DNA of 64,000 bases from contig CM068387.1 of assembly GCA_034770075.1 (NCBI GenBank), forward strand, positions 79,733,971 through 79,797,970, in the 5' to 3' direction. Position numbers and translations under genes: made by a program. Source of the stretch: Aralia elata. Its lineage: Eukaryota > Streptophyta > Magnoliopsida > Apiales > Araliaceae. Shown here piece by piece: positions 46,435 to 56,771 of this stretch; position 1 is the first letter of the stretch, and each line of letters opens with the position of its first letter. The notes under the pieces were generated by a model that saw only the letters and a program-made list of their open reading frames with translations, did not search any database and was not told the origin of the DNA.

Positions 46435-48952
46435 ATCATATCCTCAAGTGGTGTTTCATTATTAAAAATACTATGAACTAAAAATTAAATTTTTAGTAGT
46501 TAATTCTTATGCTTGCAAGCTTAGTTTGTGAAGAGATGTGTATGCATATGTAACTACAAGCTAGGGTTGTTTGCTACTTAATTTTATACCAGTTGTAAAT
46601 GCTGCATGATTTAAATATGGAAAATCATGTTAATCAAATAATCCAACTGGGCAGGTCATTTGAGTGTGAAGAATGATGTTTTTGGTTTCGGTGTGCTCTT
46701 GTTGGAAATACTCACGGGCATGCGGGTGATTGATTTTGATCGGAGCCATAAGAAGCACAATTTGGTGGATTGGACGAGACCTTTCCTAGCCGATAAAAGA
46801 AACGTGAAGAGAGTAATGAACCCAAAGCTGCTGGAGCATGACCGTTGTCTGGAAGGTACAATTCTATCAGCTGTACCTGCACTTATACTAAAATGTCTTG
46901 ATCGTAAACCTGAAAACCGCCCGTCGATGATGGAAGTCTTGGAGACTTTAGAAGAAATTAATACCTTCACAAGATAATTGCTGCTTTACATTGGTGAGAG
47001 AATTGTTAGATGATGAAGTTAAAGGTCAACTGATCCAAAGCCACTGGTAGGAGGCATCCTGATCCTGATGCTCAATTCCATGGGTGAAACACCTCAAATT
47101 GTAGTCACATGTATAACTTATGATATTCTGCTATCTACTTTCATTCTATTTGGTGGATTGGGGAGTAGTTTTTTAAATTTTATTTTTTTTTGGTTATATC
47201 CATGTACAAAGTACAAACTTGTGTATATATGCATATGTATGGTTTAACTTGCATAATATTCAACAGTTTTTAATGAATATTTTACTAAGAAGCATCTATT
47301 TTATGAATGTTTTACTTAGAAGCAAGGAAAGGAATTTATTTATTTATATTTTGTTGGATGGCGAATTCTCGAACTAGATACCTGTACAGTTGAGAAATTA
47401 TTTTTGTTTTTTTTGATACATACGAACAGAATCTCTTGAACTATTTTAAACTTTCTTTTTTACTGTTGCTTGTTGGTTTGGTTCTTGTCCCTGAAATAAA
47501 ATAAAAAAATAAAATAAAAGCAGAAGAGGATTACGAATTCAACTCCTTTCGTGGAAAGAAAATATTAATTTCTATCAACTTTTATTGTTTACGAGTCTGA
47601 GTCTTTCAATGGAATTAAAAAAAAGAAGAGAAAACTGAATCATTTTTAAGTTAAGTTTTTGTCAAAAATAAATATGGTTGACAAATTTTTTTTTTATAAT
47701 TACTATAAGTGAATCTTTTATAATTTATACAAAATTTTCTATGTCATAAACATAATAATAAAAAATGAAAAATAAAGGAGGCTAATTTAAATTTTCCGCC
47801 CAAAAACTCGTCATATTTAGCAAACACGAAGGCAGGTCTGGTGATTTCTCACTTGTGAGTTCTTAAGTTGCTGTATATTACACAAAAAAGAAGTAAAGAA
47901 AAAAAAGAAAAGAAAGAAATGAAAATGGTGGTTGTTGAGATATTAATCTCCACTAGAGGTGGGATAGAATATGGTCGTGTTCGATCGTAGTTTACTGATC
48001 AAATTAGCTCCGAGATTGCATTGCATGCACAATTTTCCCAAGTGCCAAGCTCGTTGATGAACTGGTAAATGGGTTCATATGATTTGAGGATCTGATCAAA
48101 TTACACGGGTGGGTCCAACGCCGGGCAATTTCTGGTATGAACGATTTTCTTTTCTAAAGTTGACAACTTGGGTTAATTAGTGGTAAATTTGTTTGATTTC
48201 TTATATGTATGTGCGTATGAATATGTGTGTAAATTCCACTCCCCCCCCTCCCCTTTATTTGTTCTTCCTTCTTTCTCTCTTTCAGCGTGACAATTGAGAA
48301 GGGCTGATCCACCCTTCGAATATGCTGGGAAATTGCCCACCTTAATTTTTTATTGTAAACCTTAACTCTTTCAAAATTATAAAAATTGTTAGTAGAGAAT
48401 ATAATAATGATGTTATAACAATAATCTTGTTAGAAAGTATTGTGAAGTTGCACATTTTATATACTTTGGCCCATTCAAGTTTTGACAAGTTAAGCTTTAA
48501 TATGAATATTTTGACCCTCTATGAAGGATTTGGTAGAAGTATATAAATCCCTAGCCTTTGGACTTGAAAAAAAAAAAAAGTACTTTGGACCTCATTGTGG
48601 AAAATGTGTGGCTCTGGTATTTACAGATCTCAAAATGGCTGAGTGTACAATTCTATTACGTAAAGTTTAATAATTTATCTGAAAAAAGAGCCAAAGTCAT
48701 GAAATAGGTACCATCACCATGTGTGGCTATAGTGATGAATTATTTCAATATGAAAACTCTGACTTTACTACATTATGAAAACGCACAGCAACTACTTGGT
48801 GCTTTCGTAAAAATCCAGGCGCCTTAATTAATTAAGAGGTTAAGCTCTCATAGGTGGATAGTTTGATAATCAGCTATTTTTTTTTAATCTATATATCTTA
48901 TCTGAGCTTGCTTTTGTTACAACCATATGTGAAATCAGTACTACAAGAAAGC

Positions 48953-50404
48953 ATGTTACTTGGTCGACTATGGTTTCTTACCCTTCCCCTATTCTTGTTC
49001 TTCTTCCACCATCCGATTTTCACCGTGGCTGATAACTTTCTCACTGGTGATTACCCGCGTGATAAAATTTTCGTTAACAAATTTATTTGCTTTGATGACT
49101 ACAATCGTGCTAGTCAGGCCAAGACGTCCACTCCGGAGAGACGGAAACTAGTGTTAACTTTCGGGTATGAAAACGGGATTGCAACCAGAGTAATAATTCT
49201 GATCACTATATTGAATATCATTGTCTATAAGCTTCGCCAACTCCAAGAATCCAAGTTTGGTGAGAAAGACAACACATTATTGTTGTCCTCGGGCCAAATA
49301 TGCCGTCGCTTTTCACTTGCTGAGATTCAGTGGGCAACCCACAACTTTGATGATAAGTTTGTAATTGGTCAGGGTGGGTTTGGGAAGGTGTACAAAGGGA
49401 TCATTGATAATGGAGCAAGCACCGTTGCTATAAAACGGTCGAGTTCCATGTCCAAACAAGGAGGCTCAGAGTTTTGGACAGAAATTGAAATGCTTTCCAA
49501 GTTCCGACACTGCCACTTAGTCTCTCTCATTGGTTACTGTGATGAATGGCATGAAATGATCCTTGTTTATGAATATATGCCCCGTGGAACCCTCGCCGAC
49601 CATCTGCATAGAAGTGGTAGAAAGGGAAATAATTCGCCTTTATCATGGGTTCAACGTCTAAGGATTTGCATTGGGGCTGCACGCGGTCTAGACTACCTTC
49701 ACACTGGTACGAGCATTCAGCAAAGAGTGATACATCGCGATGTGAAGAGCACAAATATTCTGTTGGATGAGAATTTAGCAGCTAAGATATCGGACTTCGG
49801 ATTGTCCAAAATATGCCCAGCAAATAAGGCATGTACCTATGTTAGCACCAATGTTAAAGGCACATTTGGGTATATTGATCCAGAGTATTTCTTGACTCAC
49901 AGACTGACGAGGAAATCTGATGTGTATGCCTTTGGTGTGGTGCTATTTGAAGTTTTGTGTGGAAGAAGAGCAGTGGATTTAAGTCTCGATGAAGAGCAAT
50001 GTGGTTTAGTTGGATGGGCACAAAACTGTATCAAAGAGGGAAGAGTAGATCAGATAATTGATTATAATCTGAATATGCAAATTTTGCCAAATTCTTTATT
50101 GGCATTTGTAAACATTGCAGACCAATGCTTACATAGTCGGCCCAAATGCCGTCCTACAATGGCTGAAATTGTGGTCGTTCTTGAGTTTGCATTGGCATTG
50201 CAAGAGAATACAAATTCTTCTCAAGTTGATGGGGCGATTACTAATTACCACCAGAATACACATTCTTCCACAGCAGAGGAGGTAATGTATGGTGGTTATT
50301 ATAGGAATCAAATCAAGCCGTTTCAGATGAAGCATACTAGGATGGCATTCACAAGGAAGATCCGACAGTTTCTTGCAACCCCAATTCGTGCGATATCTGG
50401 TTAG
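48953..50404 (+). CDS. Malectin-less CrRLK1L/FERONIA-like receptor kinase, copy B
   Basis: A single exon of 483 residues with the same plan as copy A: signal peptide 1-26, a short exposed segment, one transmembrane helix about 78-92, and a complete kinase (glycine loop GQGGFG, VAIK, HRDVKSTN, DFGLSK, GTFGYIDPEY). Comparing by eye, only about seven residues differ in the first 385, including Gly to Cys after DFGLSKI and Arg to His in the activation region (LTHRLTR). About 22 differ in the last 100. Neither copy has a disabling change, so both are probably expressed kinases or very recent duplicates. The ATG at 48953 is the shared start. A TATA-rich stretch lies 5' (about 48890), but no promoter was assigned. 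Confidence 0.88.
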   Translation: MLLGRLWFLTLPLFLFFFHHPIFTVADNFLTGDYPRDKIFVNKFICFDDYNRASQAKTSTPERRKLVLTFGYENGIATRVIILITILNIIVYKLRQLQESKFGEKDNTLLLSSGQICRRFSLAEIQWATHNFDDKFVIGQGGFGKVYKGIIDNGASTVAIKRSSSMSKQGGSEFWTEIEMLSKFRHCHLVSLIGYCDEWHEMILVYEYMPRGTLADHLHRSGRKGNNSPLSWVQRLRICIGAARGLDYLHTGTSIQQRVIHRDVKSTNILLDENLAAKISDFGLSKICPANKACTYVSTNVKGTFGYIDPEYFLTHRLTRKSDVYAFGVVLFEVLCGRRAVDLSLDEEQCGLVGWAQNCIKEGRVDQIIDYNLNMQILPNSLLAFVNIADQCLHSRPKCRPTMAEIVVVLEFALALQENTNSSQVDGAITNYHQNTHSSTAEEVMYGGYYRNQIKPFQMKHTRMAFTRKIRQFLATPIRAISG

Positions 50405-50512
50405 TGTGTATATATTCAGAAGAGTACAAATCCATGACAAATATATTCTTGGGTTAGGTCAATTGATCCAATCTAGTGGCAAAATCAAATTTTTTTTCTC
50501 AAGGACTCACAA

Positions 50513-50533
50513 ACCCCCCCTCCCCCCGGGGGG
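50513..50533. repeat. C-run/G-run low-complexity junction
   Basis: A run of C with one T, then six G. It corresponds to the G17 run in unit A. It may be a hairpin and is prone to assembly error. Confidence 0.7.
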
Positions 50534-53374
50534 TTAGTATTATATATATTATACATGTAAATATAATATATAATATTTATCATTTTCCTATTTGATATTT
50601 TATATATATATATGTTATATTATATTATGTATATAATATTTTTTTAATCTTTTCCCTAAAGGGTTCACTGGACCACATTATGGTACAAGTGGATCAACCC
50701 TTGATTTAATCAGTAAACTATTAGATCCGTGATATAAAAGACATCAAGATGGATATGGAATGGAATATGAGAGAGTGGATATTAATTGATTTCCAAGAAC
50801 CTATTTGTTAAAAGGTCTATTGTTTAGGGATGTGTCAAGTCACCAGTATGCTTGCATGTCGACAAAAAAGCCACGGCACATCATTATTGACAAACCAAAC
50901 AAAGTGCAACTGTAATAACAACATATTGGGGGACTTAAATGCAAGAGGGAAGAGTTGAACCCAAGACGGACACTGTTAGAGAATGAGCCAAATAATGTAT
51001 ATCATGCTTCACATAAACACCAAGATTTTTTTTTTACAAGTACCACAACACAAATAAGAATTACCCAATTAACATTTCTAACACCTTGGAAAGGTGTTGT
51101 TTGACCCCATGATTTTATAGCTGAGCTTTTCACAAAATTTTTGTTCCATCCAAGCTGATTCTTCTCTTTAATTTCTATCCATTAGACACCTAATTGTTAT
51201 ACCCAGCTTTATCAACAATTTCCTCAGATTGTCACAGCCGAGTTACAGCACCTCTAACTAAAGAGGCCTTTTCATGGATTTTTCTCACCAAGTTGATTTT
51301 TAAAAAATTATCGATGCATGAAGTGGATAAATTTCTGCTGGTGAATTTTCAGATGAATTCATCAATCTTATTCTTATGTTCAGATGATTCAGGTAGATTT
51401 CAGTAATTCATGTTTTTTTTACCACCCCTCCCCCCCTTTTTTTCTAAAGTTGTTCTTCTCTTATTTCAGTTCATAGTAATGCAAAGCATTCAAGCTACAG
51501 AAAAGGCAACAATTACAGGGTTGATAACAGAGTTAGGCTGAACAACATTGGCATTGTCCCAGTGGCAAGGGGACTCATTGTGACTACACATTTGAAAATG
51601 TTCACCATAGTGGAATTGAGGCGCGCAACAAGAAACTTCAGTCCGGATATGCTATTGGCTAAGGAATGGTATGGAAGGGTTTTCATGGGTTGGGTTAATG
51701 AGAAGACATTCGCCCCCTCAAGGGCAGGCCATGGAATGGCCATTGCCATTAAAATATTCGATGGTTTTGAAGGACAAAAAGATATGCAGGTATTTTGACT
51801 TCAAATTACTTGATTAAATTACTAGAGAGAGTTAAAATTAAACTTCATGATTGAAATTCTTTCCTAGAGAAGATATAATGGTTGTGAAGGACATAAAGAT
51901 ATGCACAGAGGTATTTTGACTTCAAATTACTTGATTAAATTATTAAAGAGAGTAAAAATTAAACTTCATTATTGAAATTCTTTCCTAGAGAAGAATGAAG
52001 ATATAATTTTTGAATATATCCATTTTTTACTTTCTTACATGATTTTTATAAGAAAATATTATTAACATATTCATCTAAGCATTTTGGTATCACTTTTTTT
52101 TTTTTTTATAATTTCCATATGAATCTCAATTTTAAATCTGTTGATAATTCGTAATTGGTAATATATATATATATATATATATATGTATAAATGTGATTGG
52201 TACATATCTTAAATGATACGAACAAATGGCTTTTTGGTGTAATTCAATATATTGGAGTTATACTGTATCTTATTGTAGTAATACTTAAAATGTTATTAGG
52301 TGGGATTGGTTTAGAATTTATTATCTTTAAAAGTTATCTCCATAAAAATGTTATCTAGACAAACTTGAATTGCTGATGTGCCACAAACTGTGTTAATGAG
52401 AGAGAGAGGTTTGTTGCATATGAAAAGAACTAGGCATGGTCTGCTGTCATATGAAAAAATTCATCCAATTTATGTTGTTGGGAGAGATAAATTAGGAGAA
52501 GAGAATACAATGTTGAAATAAGGGAGAATATTCTTAGAGTAGTGCCTGTGACAAGGACATAAATTATGCATCATGGAAATATGTGACGTTATTCAAATCT
52601 TACTTTAGAGTAGTTGATCTAATTGAGAGTTCTTTTCATTTTGTGGGTTAAGATGGAGGTGGATTTTTATGGGAAATTTCCCCATCCCAATCTTGTTAAG
52701 CTTTTGGGCTTCTGTTCGGACGATCGGGAATTCATCCTTGTTTATGAATACATGCAAAAAGGATACTTGGAAAGATACATCTCCAGAGGTGAGGACTATT
52801 TTTATAACTCCACATAGTTTCAAATTAAATTGATAATGAAGAGCCCAACTCATTTTTTAGAGTTTCTTGAATTTCTCTAAGCTTATATTTAGCTTTAAAA
52901 GGTGAAACGCAAAATTTACTTGAAATGAATGTGATATAAACATATAAGTTATGTATTTTGCAGATTACGCAGAATCACTTTCATGGGTTGTTTGGCTCAA
53001 AATATTGATAGGAGCAGCTCAATTACTTGCTTTCCTCCATACTGCAGAGCAGCAAATCAATTGCACCTACTTTAAGCCCTGTAATATATTGCTGGATAGG
53101 GTACATTGAATGGTTTTGTTAATTTATTGTAATTAAATTTGAAGCCAATTTGGTCCGAGGCTAGTTTTTTAGCTCTCTACAATTTGCTTAATTTCATCAT
53201 GTTTTGTAATTTATTTTTCAGGACTTTAATGCAAAAATTGTGGATTGTGGACTGGCAAGATTTGGTCCCACAGATGGCGATGCGCTCATAACATCACCGC
53301 AGGTTCTGGGTACCAGTGGCTATTTGTCTCCTGAATATGCGGAAGCTGGTCAGTTACCTTATTTTCCTCTTACT

Positions 53375-53408
53375 CCCACCCCCACCCCCACCCCCCACCC
53401 CCACCCCA
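53375..53408 (+). repeat. (CCCCCA)n minisatellite in intron 4 of copy B
   Basis: Six or seven units of CCCCCA/CCCCA occur directly after exon 4. Copy A has only a C/T-rich remnant here, so the repeat expanded in unit B. Confidence 0.85.
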
Positions 53409-53539
53409 AATAACAACCTACTCACATATGATTAATTAGGTCAAATTTTCATGCCTTAGAACCAAGCTAGTTGAGGTCTGAATGTAAGTTTTGACTGATG
53501 CTTGGGTGAGTTGCGTTTTGTATAACCACCATAGTTGTC

Positions 53540-53670
53540 AGAATCTTACGATACGATACGTAGACAATTCGATACGTATCGCAGGTTGAATCGAAAATGA
53601 TACCGTATCCTACGATTCAGTTACGATTCGATACAATTCTTACGAAACGATACAATGCACGATACTTTTA
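53540..53670. repeat. ATACG/GATACG-rich insertion, unit B only
   Basis: Interspersed copies of CGATACG, ACGATAC and GATTCGATAC in both orientations. It replaces 36063-36415 of unit A. The origin is unknown, possibly a worn transposon end. Confidence 0.6.
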
Positions 53671-54131
53671 AAAGTTAGCAACCGACTTAAAAAAGTTTTT
53701 ATGTAGAACCAAAAGAGTAAAACCAAAACTTTTAAGCCTTCTACCATTTCAAATGAAGAGATTTTTTAGTATAAACATATTCTATATCGCTTGATGAGCT
53801 TTTAATCACTTTTTCGATATCCATTTGCTTGCTGTAGTAATTCATATATCATAGATTCATAGTATAATAAACCATCCACAAAAAGACCTTTTGATCTCTT
53901 ATACAATTGTTTTTGTTGGGACTCCGTTAAATGAAACCCCAAAAATGCTTAGACTGAAATTTAAGAACTGATGATATACATGCATTTGAGAACATATAAA
54001 GCTATCACTTAAACAGATAATCTACTTGAAATTTTTAGTTAAAATGACTTGATTATCACTTGCCATATACTCCCTTCATTTTGAATTACTCCCTCCGTCC
54101 CAAATTAATTGCTCAGTTTTGACTTTTTTAA

Positions 54132-54785
54132 GGTGCTGTTTGTTTAACTCTTAAGAGGTCTGAATGGGCTGCCTCTTATTCGCTAAGAGGCAGTGTGTTG
54201 TTTATTTTTTTTTTTTGTTATCTCTTAATATCTCTAACCGGTTAAGATATAAAATCAAGTCTAGATAATTAAGAGGCAAATCTGAATGAACATTGCTATT
54301 TTTTGGACAAAAATGTCCTCGTTAATATTATCATTTTCCTTTCCTATCCACCGACCAGATCTGTCACCCCACCATCACTGCCACACCACACCACCACCAC
54401 GCCACCATCGCCAAACACTAGATTTGCCACACCACACCAGATCTAAGGAAAGGGAGGCGTCGGGGATGAGGGGCGGGGGGGGGGGGGGGGCGGCGGGGAT
54501 GGGGGAAGGGAAGGGGGCGACGGGGAGGGGGGCAACGGGGATGGGGAAGGGGGCGGCGGGGATGGGGAATGGGAGGTGAAGGGGGAGGGGGTAGATGAAG
54601 AAGATTTTTTTTTTATAGTTTTGTTTAGAGGGTTAAAATGGTAAAATACTTTAAGTCAGATATTTTAAAAAAAGTAATTATCAAACAATATTTTTTCATT
54701 CAGATACAATTCTATTCAGATGCTCTATATTATTCAGATGTCTAAACTATTCAGATTTTAACCATCAATTTTATCAAACACAACC
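54132..54785. mobile_element. Inner Tourist-like MITE of the nest
   Basis: 654 bp; ends GGTGCTGTTTG and, inverted, GGTTGTGTTTG. The target duplication is TAA (54129-54131 and 54786-54788). The interior includes CTGAAT/ATTCAG motifs as in 4355-4722 and a G-rich block at 54467-54600. Confidence 0.8.
54467..54600 (+). repeat. G-rich minisatellite (G-quadruplex candidate)
   Basis: A dense array of GGGG blocks, including a 16-17 base G run near 54475-54490 and repeats of the type GGCGGCGGGGATGGGGAA. Many tracts of four or more G lie within loop distance, so G-quadruplex formation on the plus strand is plausible. It lies inside the inner MITE and inside intron 4 of the RLCK copy B. Confidence 0.8.
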
Positions 54786-56087
54786 TAAGTCAAATTGAAT
54801 ATTTTTATAATTAATAATTAAGCATATATAAATATATTTCTAAAATTATAAAAATTTGGGTTAGTAATAAATTGTATATACTTTCTTTTGGTTATAATCT
54901 CTTCACCTATATTTTAGCAAAAATAGTAAAAAGATTAGTTTTAAAAATGGTCAATTTGACTTTAAAAAGTCAAAACTGAGCAATTAATTTGGGACGGAGA
55001 GAGTATAAGATTAATATTGACTTTCTAAATTAAAATTGACATAATTCATTTAAGTTTTGAAAACAATAAATCTTATAATTAGTAGTACTCTTTTGGTAGT
55101 TTATGATATTCATAATTCTACTGACATAAAACTAAATGAATTCATGTCAATTTTTAGTTTGAAAATGTTTAAAATTGACTTTTAAAAAGTCAGTATTGAT
55201 CTTATAATTTGAGACGGAGGTAGTATTTCTTAGTCAGGTTGCATCATTTTCAGTCACAAATTAATAACATATCCTCAAGTGGTGTTTCATTATTTAAAAT
55301 ACTATGAACTAAATTCCTAGTATGCTTTAAATTCTTATGCTTATATTTTAATATAGCAGGTGGTTAGTTTGTGAAGAAATGTGTATGCATATGTAACCAG
55401 TTGTCTGCTACTTAATTTTATAGTAGTTGTAAATGCTGCATGATTTAAAAAAGGAAAGTCATGTTAATCAAATAATCCAACTGGGCAGGTGGTTTGAGTG
55501 TGAAGAATGATGTTTTTAGTTTCGGTGTGCTCTTGTTGGAAATACTCACGGGCATGCGGGTGATTGATTTTGATCGGAGCCATAAGAAGCACAATTTGGT
55601 GGATTGGACGAGACCTCTCCTAGCCGATAAAAGAGAGGTGAAGAGAGTAATGAACCCAAAGCTGCTGGAGCATGACTGTTATCCGGAAGGTGCAATTCTA
55701 TCAGCTGTACCTGCACTTATACTAAGATGTCTTGATGGTAAACCTGAAAACCGGCCGTCAATGATGGAAGTCTTGGAGACTTTAGAAGAAATTAATACCT
55801 TCACAAGATAATTGCTGCTTTACAACTGTGAGAGAATTGTTAGATGATGAAGTTAAACGGTCAACTGATCCAAAGCCACTGGTAGGAGGCATCCTGATCC
55901 TGATGCTCAATTCCATGGGTGAAACACCTCAAATTGTAGTCACATGTATAACTTATGATATTCTGCTATCTACTTTCATTCCATTTGGTGGATTGGGGAG
56001 TAGTGCTTTTTTTTATTTTTATATATCTATGTACAAAGTACAAACTTGTGTACGCATGTGTATGGTTTAACTTGCATAATATTCAAA

Positions 56088-56244
56088 CATTGGTTCTCTC
56101 TTCCTTCTCTAGTTAATACTTTTGAGGAACCAAAAGATAGATAAGATTGACACTAACATATGATTAAACCGATATGGCTTCAAATCTGTACCCAGTATGA
56201 CCTCGCCAGGCCGACCAGAAACCTTAAATTCAGATGGAGCTTTC
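56088..56244 (-). pseudogene. Duplicated fragment of the PRXIIF 3' end
   Basis: Matches 56688 to about 56834: shared CTCTCTTCCTTCTCTA, AAACCGATATGGCTTCAAAT and CAGAAACCTTAAA. It covers the 3' flank and about the last 60 coding bases of peroxiredoxin IIF, with small changes. It stops abruptly at GGAGCTTTC, where kinase-leader DNA begins, so it records a duplication breakpoint. Confidence 0.88.
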
Positions 56245-56619
56245 AAGTTGCACATTTTATATAATTTGACCCATTCAAGTTTTGACAAGTTAAGCTTTAA
56301 TATGAATTTTTTGATCCTCTATGAAGGATTTGGTAGAAGTATATAAATCCCTAGCCTTTGGACTTTAAGGGAAAAAAAAAGCAAAAAAGAAAAGAAAAGG
56401 TACTTTGGACCCCATTGTGGAAAATGTTTGGCTCTGGTATTTACAGATCAAGATGGTTGAGTGTACAATTCTATTACATAAAATTTAATAATTTATCTGA
56501 AAAAAGAGCCAAAGTCGTGAAATAGGTACCATCACCATGTGTGGCTATCATGATGAATTATTTCAATATGAAAACTCTGACCTTACTACATTTTGAAAAG
56601 CACAGCAACTACTTGGTGC
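56245..56619 (+). repeat. Third, truncated copy of the receptor-kinase leader (unit C stub)
   Basis: Starts AAGTTGCACATTTTATATAA and runs to CAGCAACTACTTGGTGC, collinear with 48445-48802 of unit B, the DNA just before the receptor kinase. No kinase coding sequence follows. Confidence 0.88.
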
Positions 56620-56621
56620 AT

Positions 56622-56660
56622 CACTACAAGAAAATAGCCTAATTCCGACGGACTAGATTC
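56622..56660. mobile_element. Remnant of a CACTA transposon end
   Basis: CACTACAAGAAAATAGCC, followed by the subterminal-type motif TTCCGACGGAC. CACTACAAGAAAA is the conserved terminus of plant CACTA (En/Spm) elements. No second end is visible within the next few hundred bases, so only a stub remains. Confidence 0.65.
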
Positions 56661-56771
56661 CCTTGGAACACCAGTATTATTAAAACATTGCTTCTCTCTT
56701 CCTTCTCTAATACTTTGAGGACTAAAAGATAGATACGATTGACACTAACATTCGATTAAACCGATATGGCT

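Larger units (their letters stand above)
34096..46977 (+). pseudogene. RLCK-VII/PBL-like kinase pseudogene, copy A (split by a copia element)
   Basis: Five exons are recognisable: 34096-34410, about 35205-35365, 35541-35677, 35795-35921 and 46655-46977. The fragments match receptor-like cytoplasmic kinases of the PBL group: KMFTLAELRRATRNFSPD, glycine loop GEGCYGKV, HPNLVKLLGFCSDNQEFILV, NILLDG, SGYLSPEYVEAG, and the C-lobe SVKNDVFGFGVLLLEILTG. Decay is clear. Five bases (GAATG) present in copy B are missing at about 34358, shifting the frame just before the ATP-binding lysine. The HRD region reads ICSNFKPCN, with the catalytic Asp lost, and DFG reads DCG. No first exon with an N-myristoylation signal is visible. 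The 9.4 kb copia element lies in the last intron, making it about 10.7 kb long. Confidence 0.85.
27790..47264. repeat. Tandem duplication unit A (receptor kinase + RLCK cassette)
   Basis: This unit matches unit B (47536-56087) in order and orientation along its length. The shared parts are the leader (GAAAATATTAATTTCTATCA), the malectin-less kinase, the five RLCK exons with their introns, and the tail ending CATAATATTCAA. Unit A is longer because of a copia insertion, a long-TIR element at 32096-32845, a Stowaway MITE at 33136-33390, and about 1 kb of extra DNA around 28900-29950. Apart from the named insertions, the spacer contains no other gene that I can support. Confidence 0.9.
54089..55003. 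mobile_element. Middle Stowaway MITE (family I) of the nest
   Basis: Begins CTCCCTCCGTCCCAAATTAA and ends with the inverse TTAATTTGGGACGGAGAGAG, with TA at 54087-54088 and 55004-55005. It is the same family as 109-345. It inserted into the family-II element and was then split by the Tourist-like element. Confidence 0.85.
54070..55223. mobile_element. Outer Stowaway MITE (family II) of a three-level nest
   Basis: Left end CTCCCTTCATTTTGAAT with TA at 54068-54069, and right end ATTTGAGACGGAGGTAG followed by TA at 55224-55225. It is orthologous to 36653-36974 of unit A. A younger family-I element interrupts it at 54089-55003. Confidence 0.8.
51470..55811 (+). pseudogene. RLCK-VII/PBL-like kinase, copy B (degenerate; possible pseudokinase)
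   Basis: Exons 51470-51789, about 52628-52788, 52964-53100, 53222-53348 and 55489-55811 match copy A. Unlike copy A, no stop or frameshift interrupts them. The glycine loop is destroyed (AKEWYGRV where copy A has GEGCYGKV), although the VAIK-type lysine remains (MAIAIK). The catalytic loop reads INCTYFKPCN and DFG reads DCG, so phosphotransfer is not expected. No first exon was found in front of 51470, where PBL proteins normally carry MGxC for myristoylation. If an unseen exon exists, this could be a pseudokinase partner of the neighbouring receptor kinase; otherwise it is a pseudogene. Confidence 0.75.
47536..56087. repeat. Tandem duplication unit B (receptor kinase + RLCK cassette)
   Basis: The second copy of the cassette, collinear with unit A. 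It lacks the copia element, the 32 kb MULE-like element and the 33 kb MITE. Insertions of its own are an ATACG-rich segment near 53540-53670 and a nest of MITEs inside 54070-55223. The unit ends next to a PRXIIF 3' fragment. Confidence 0.9.
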
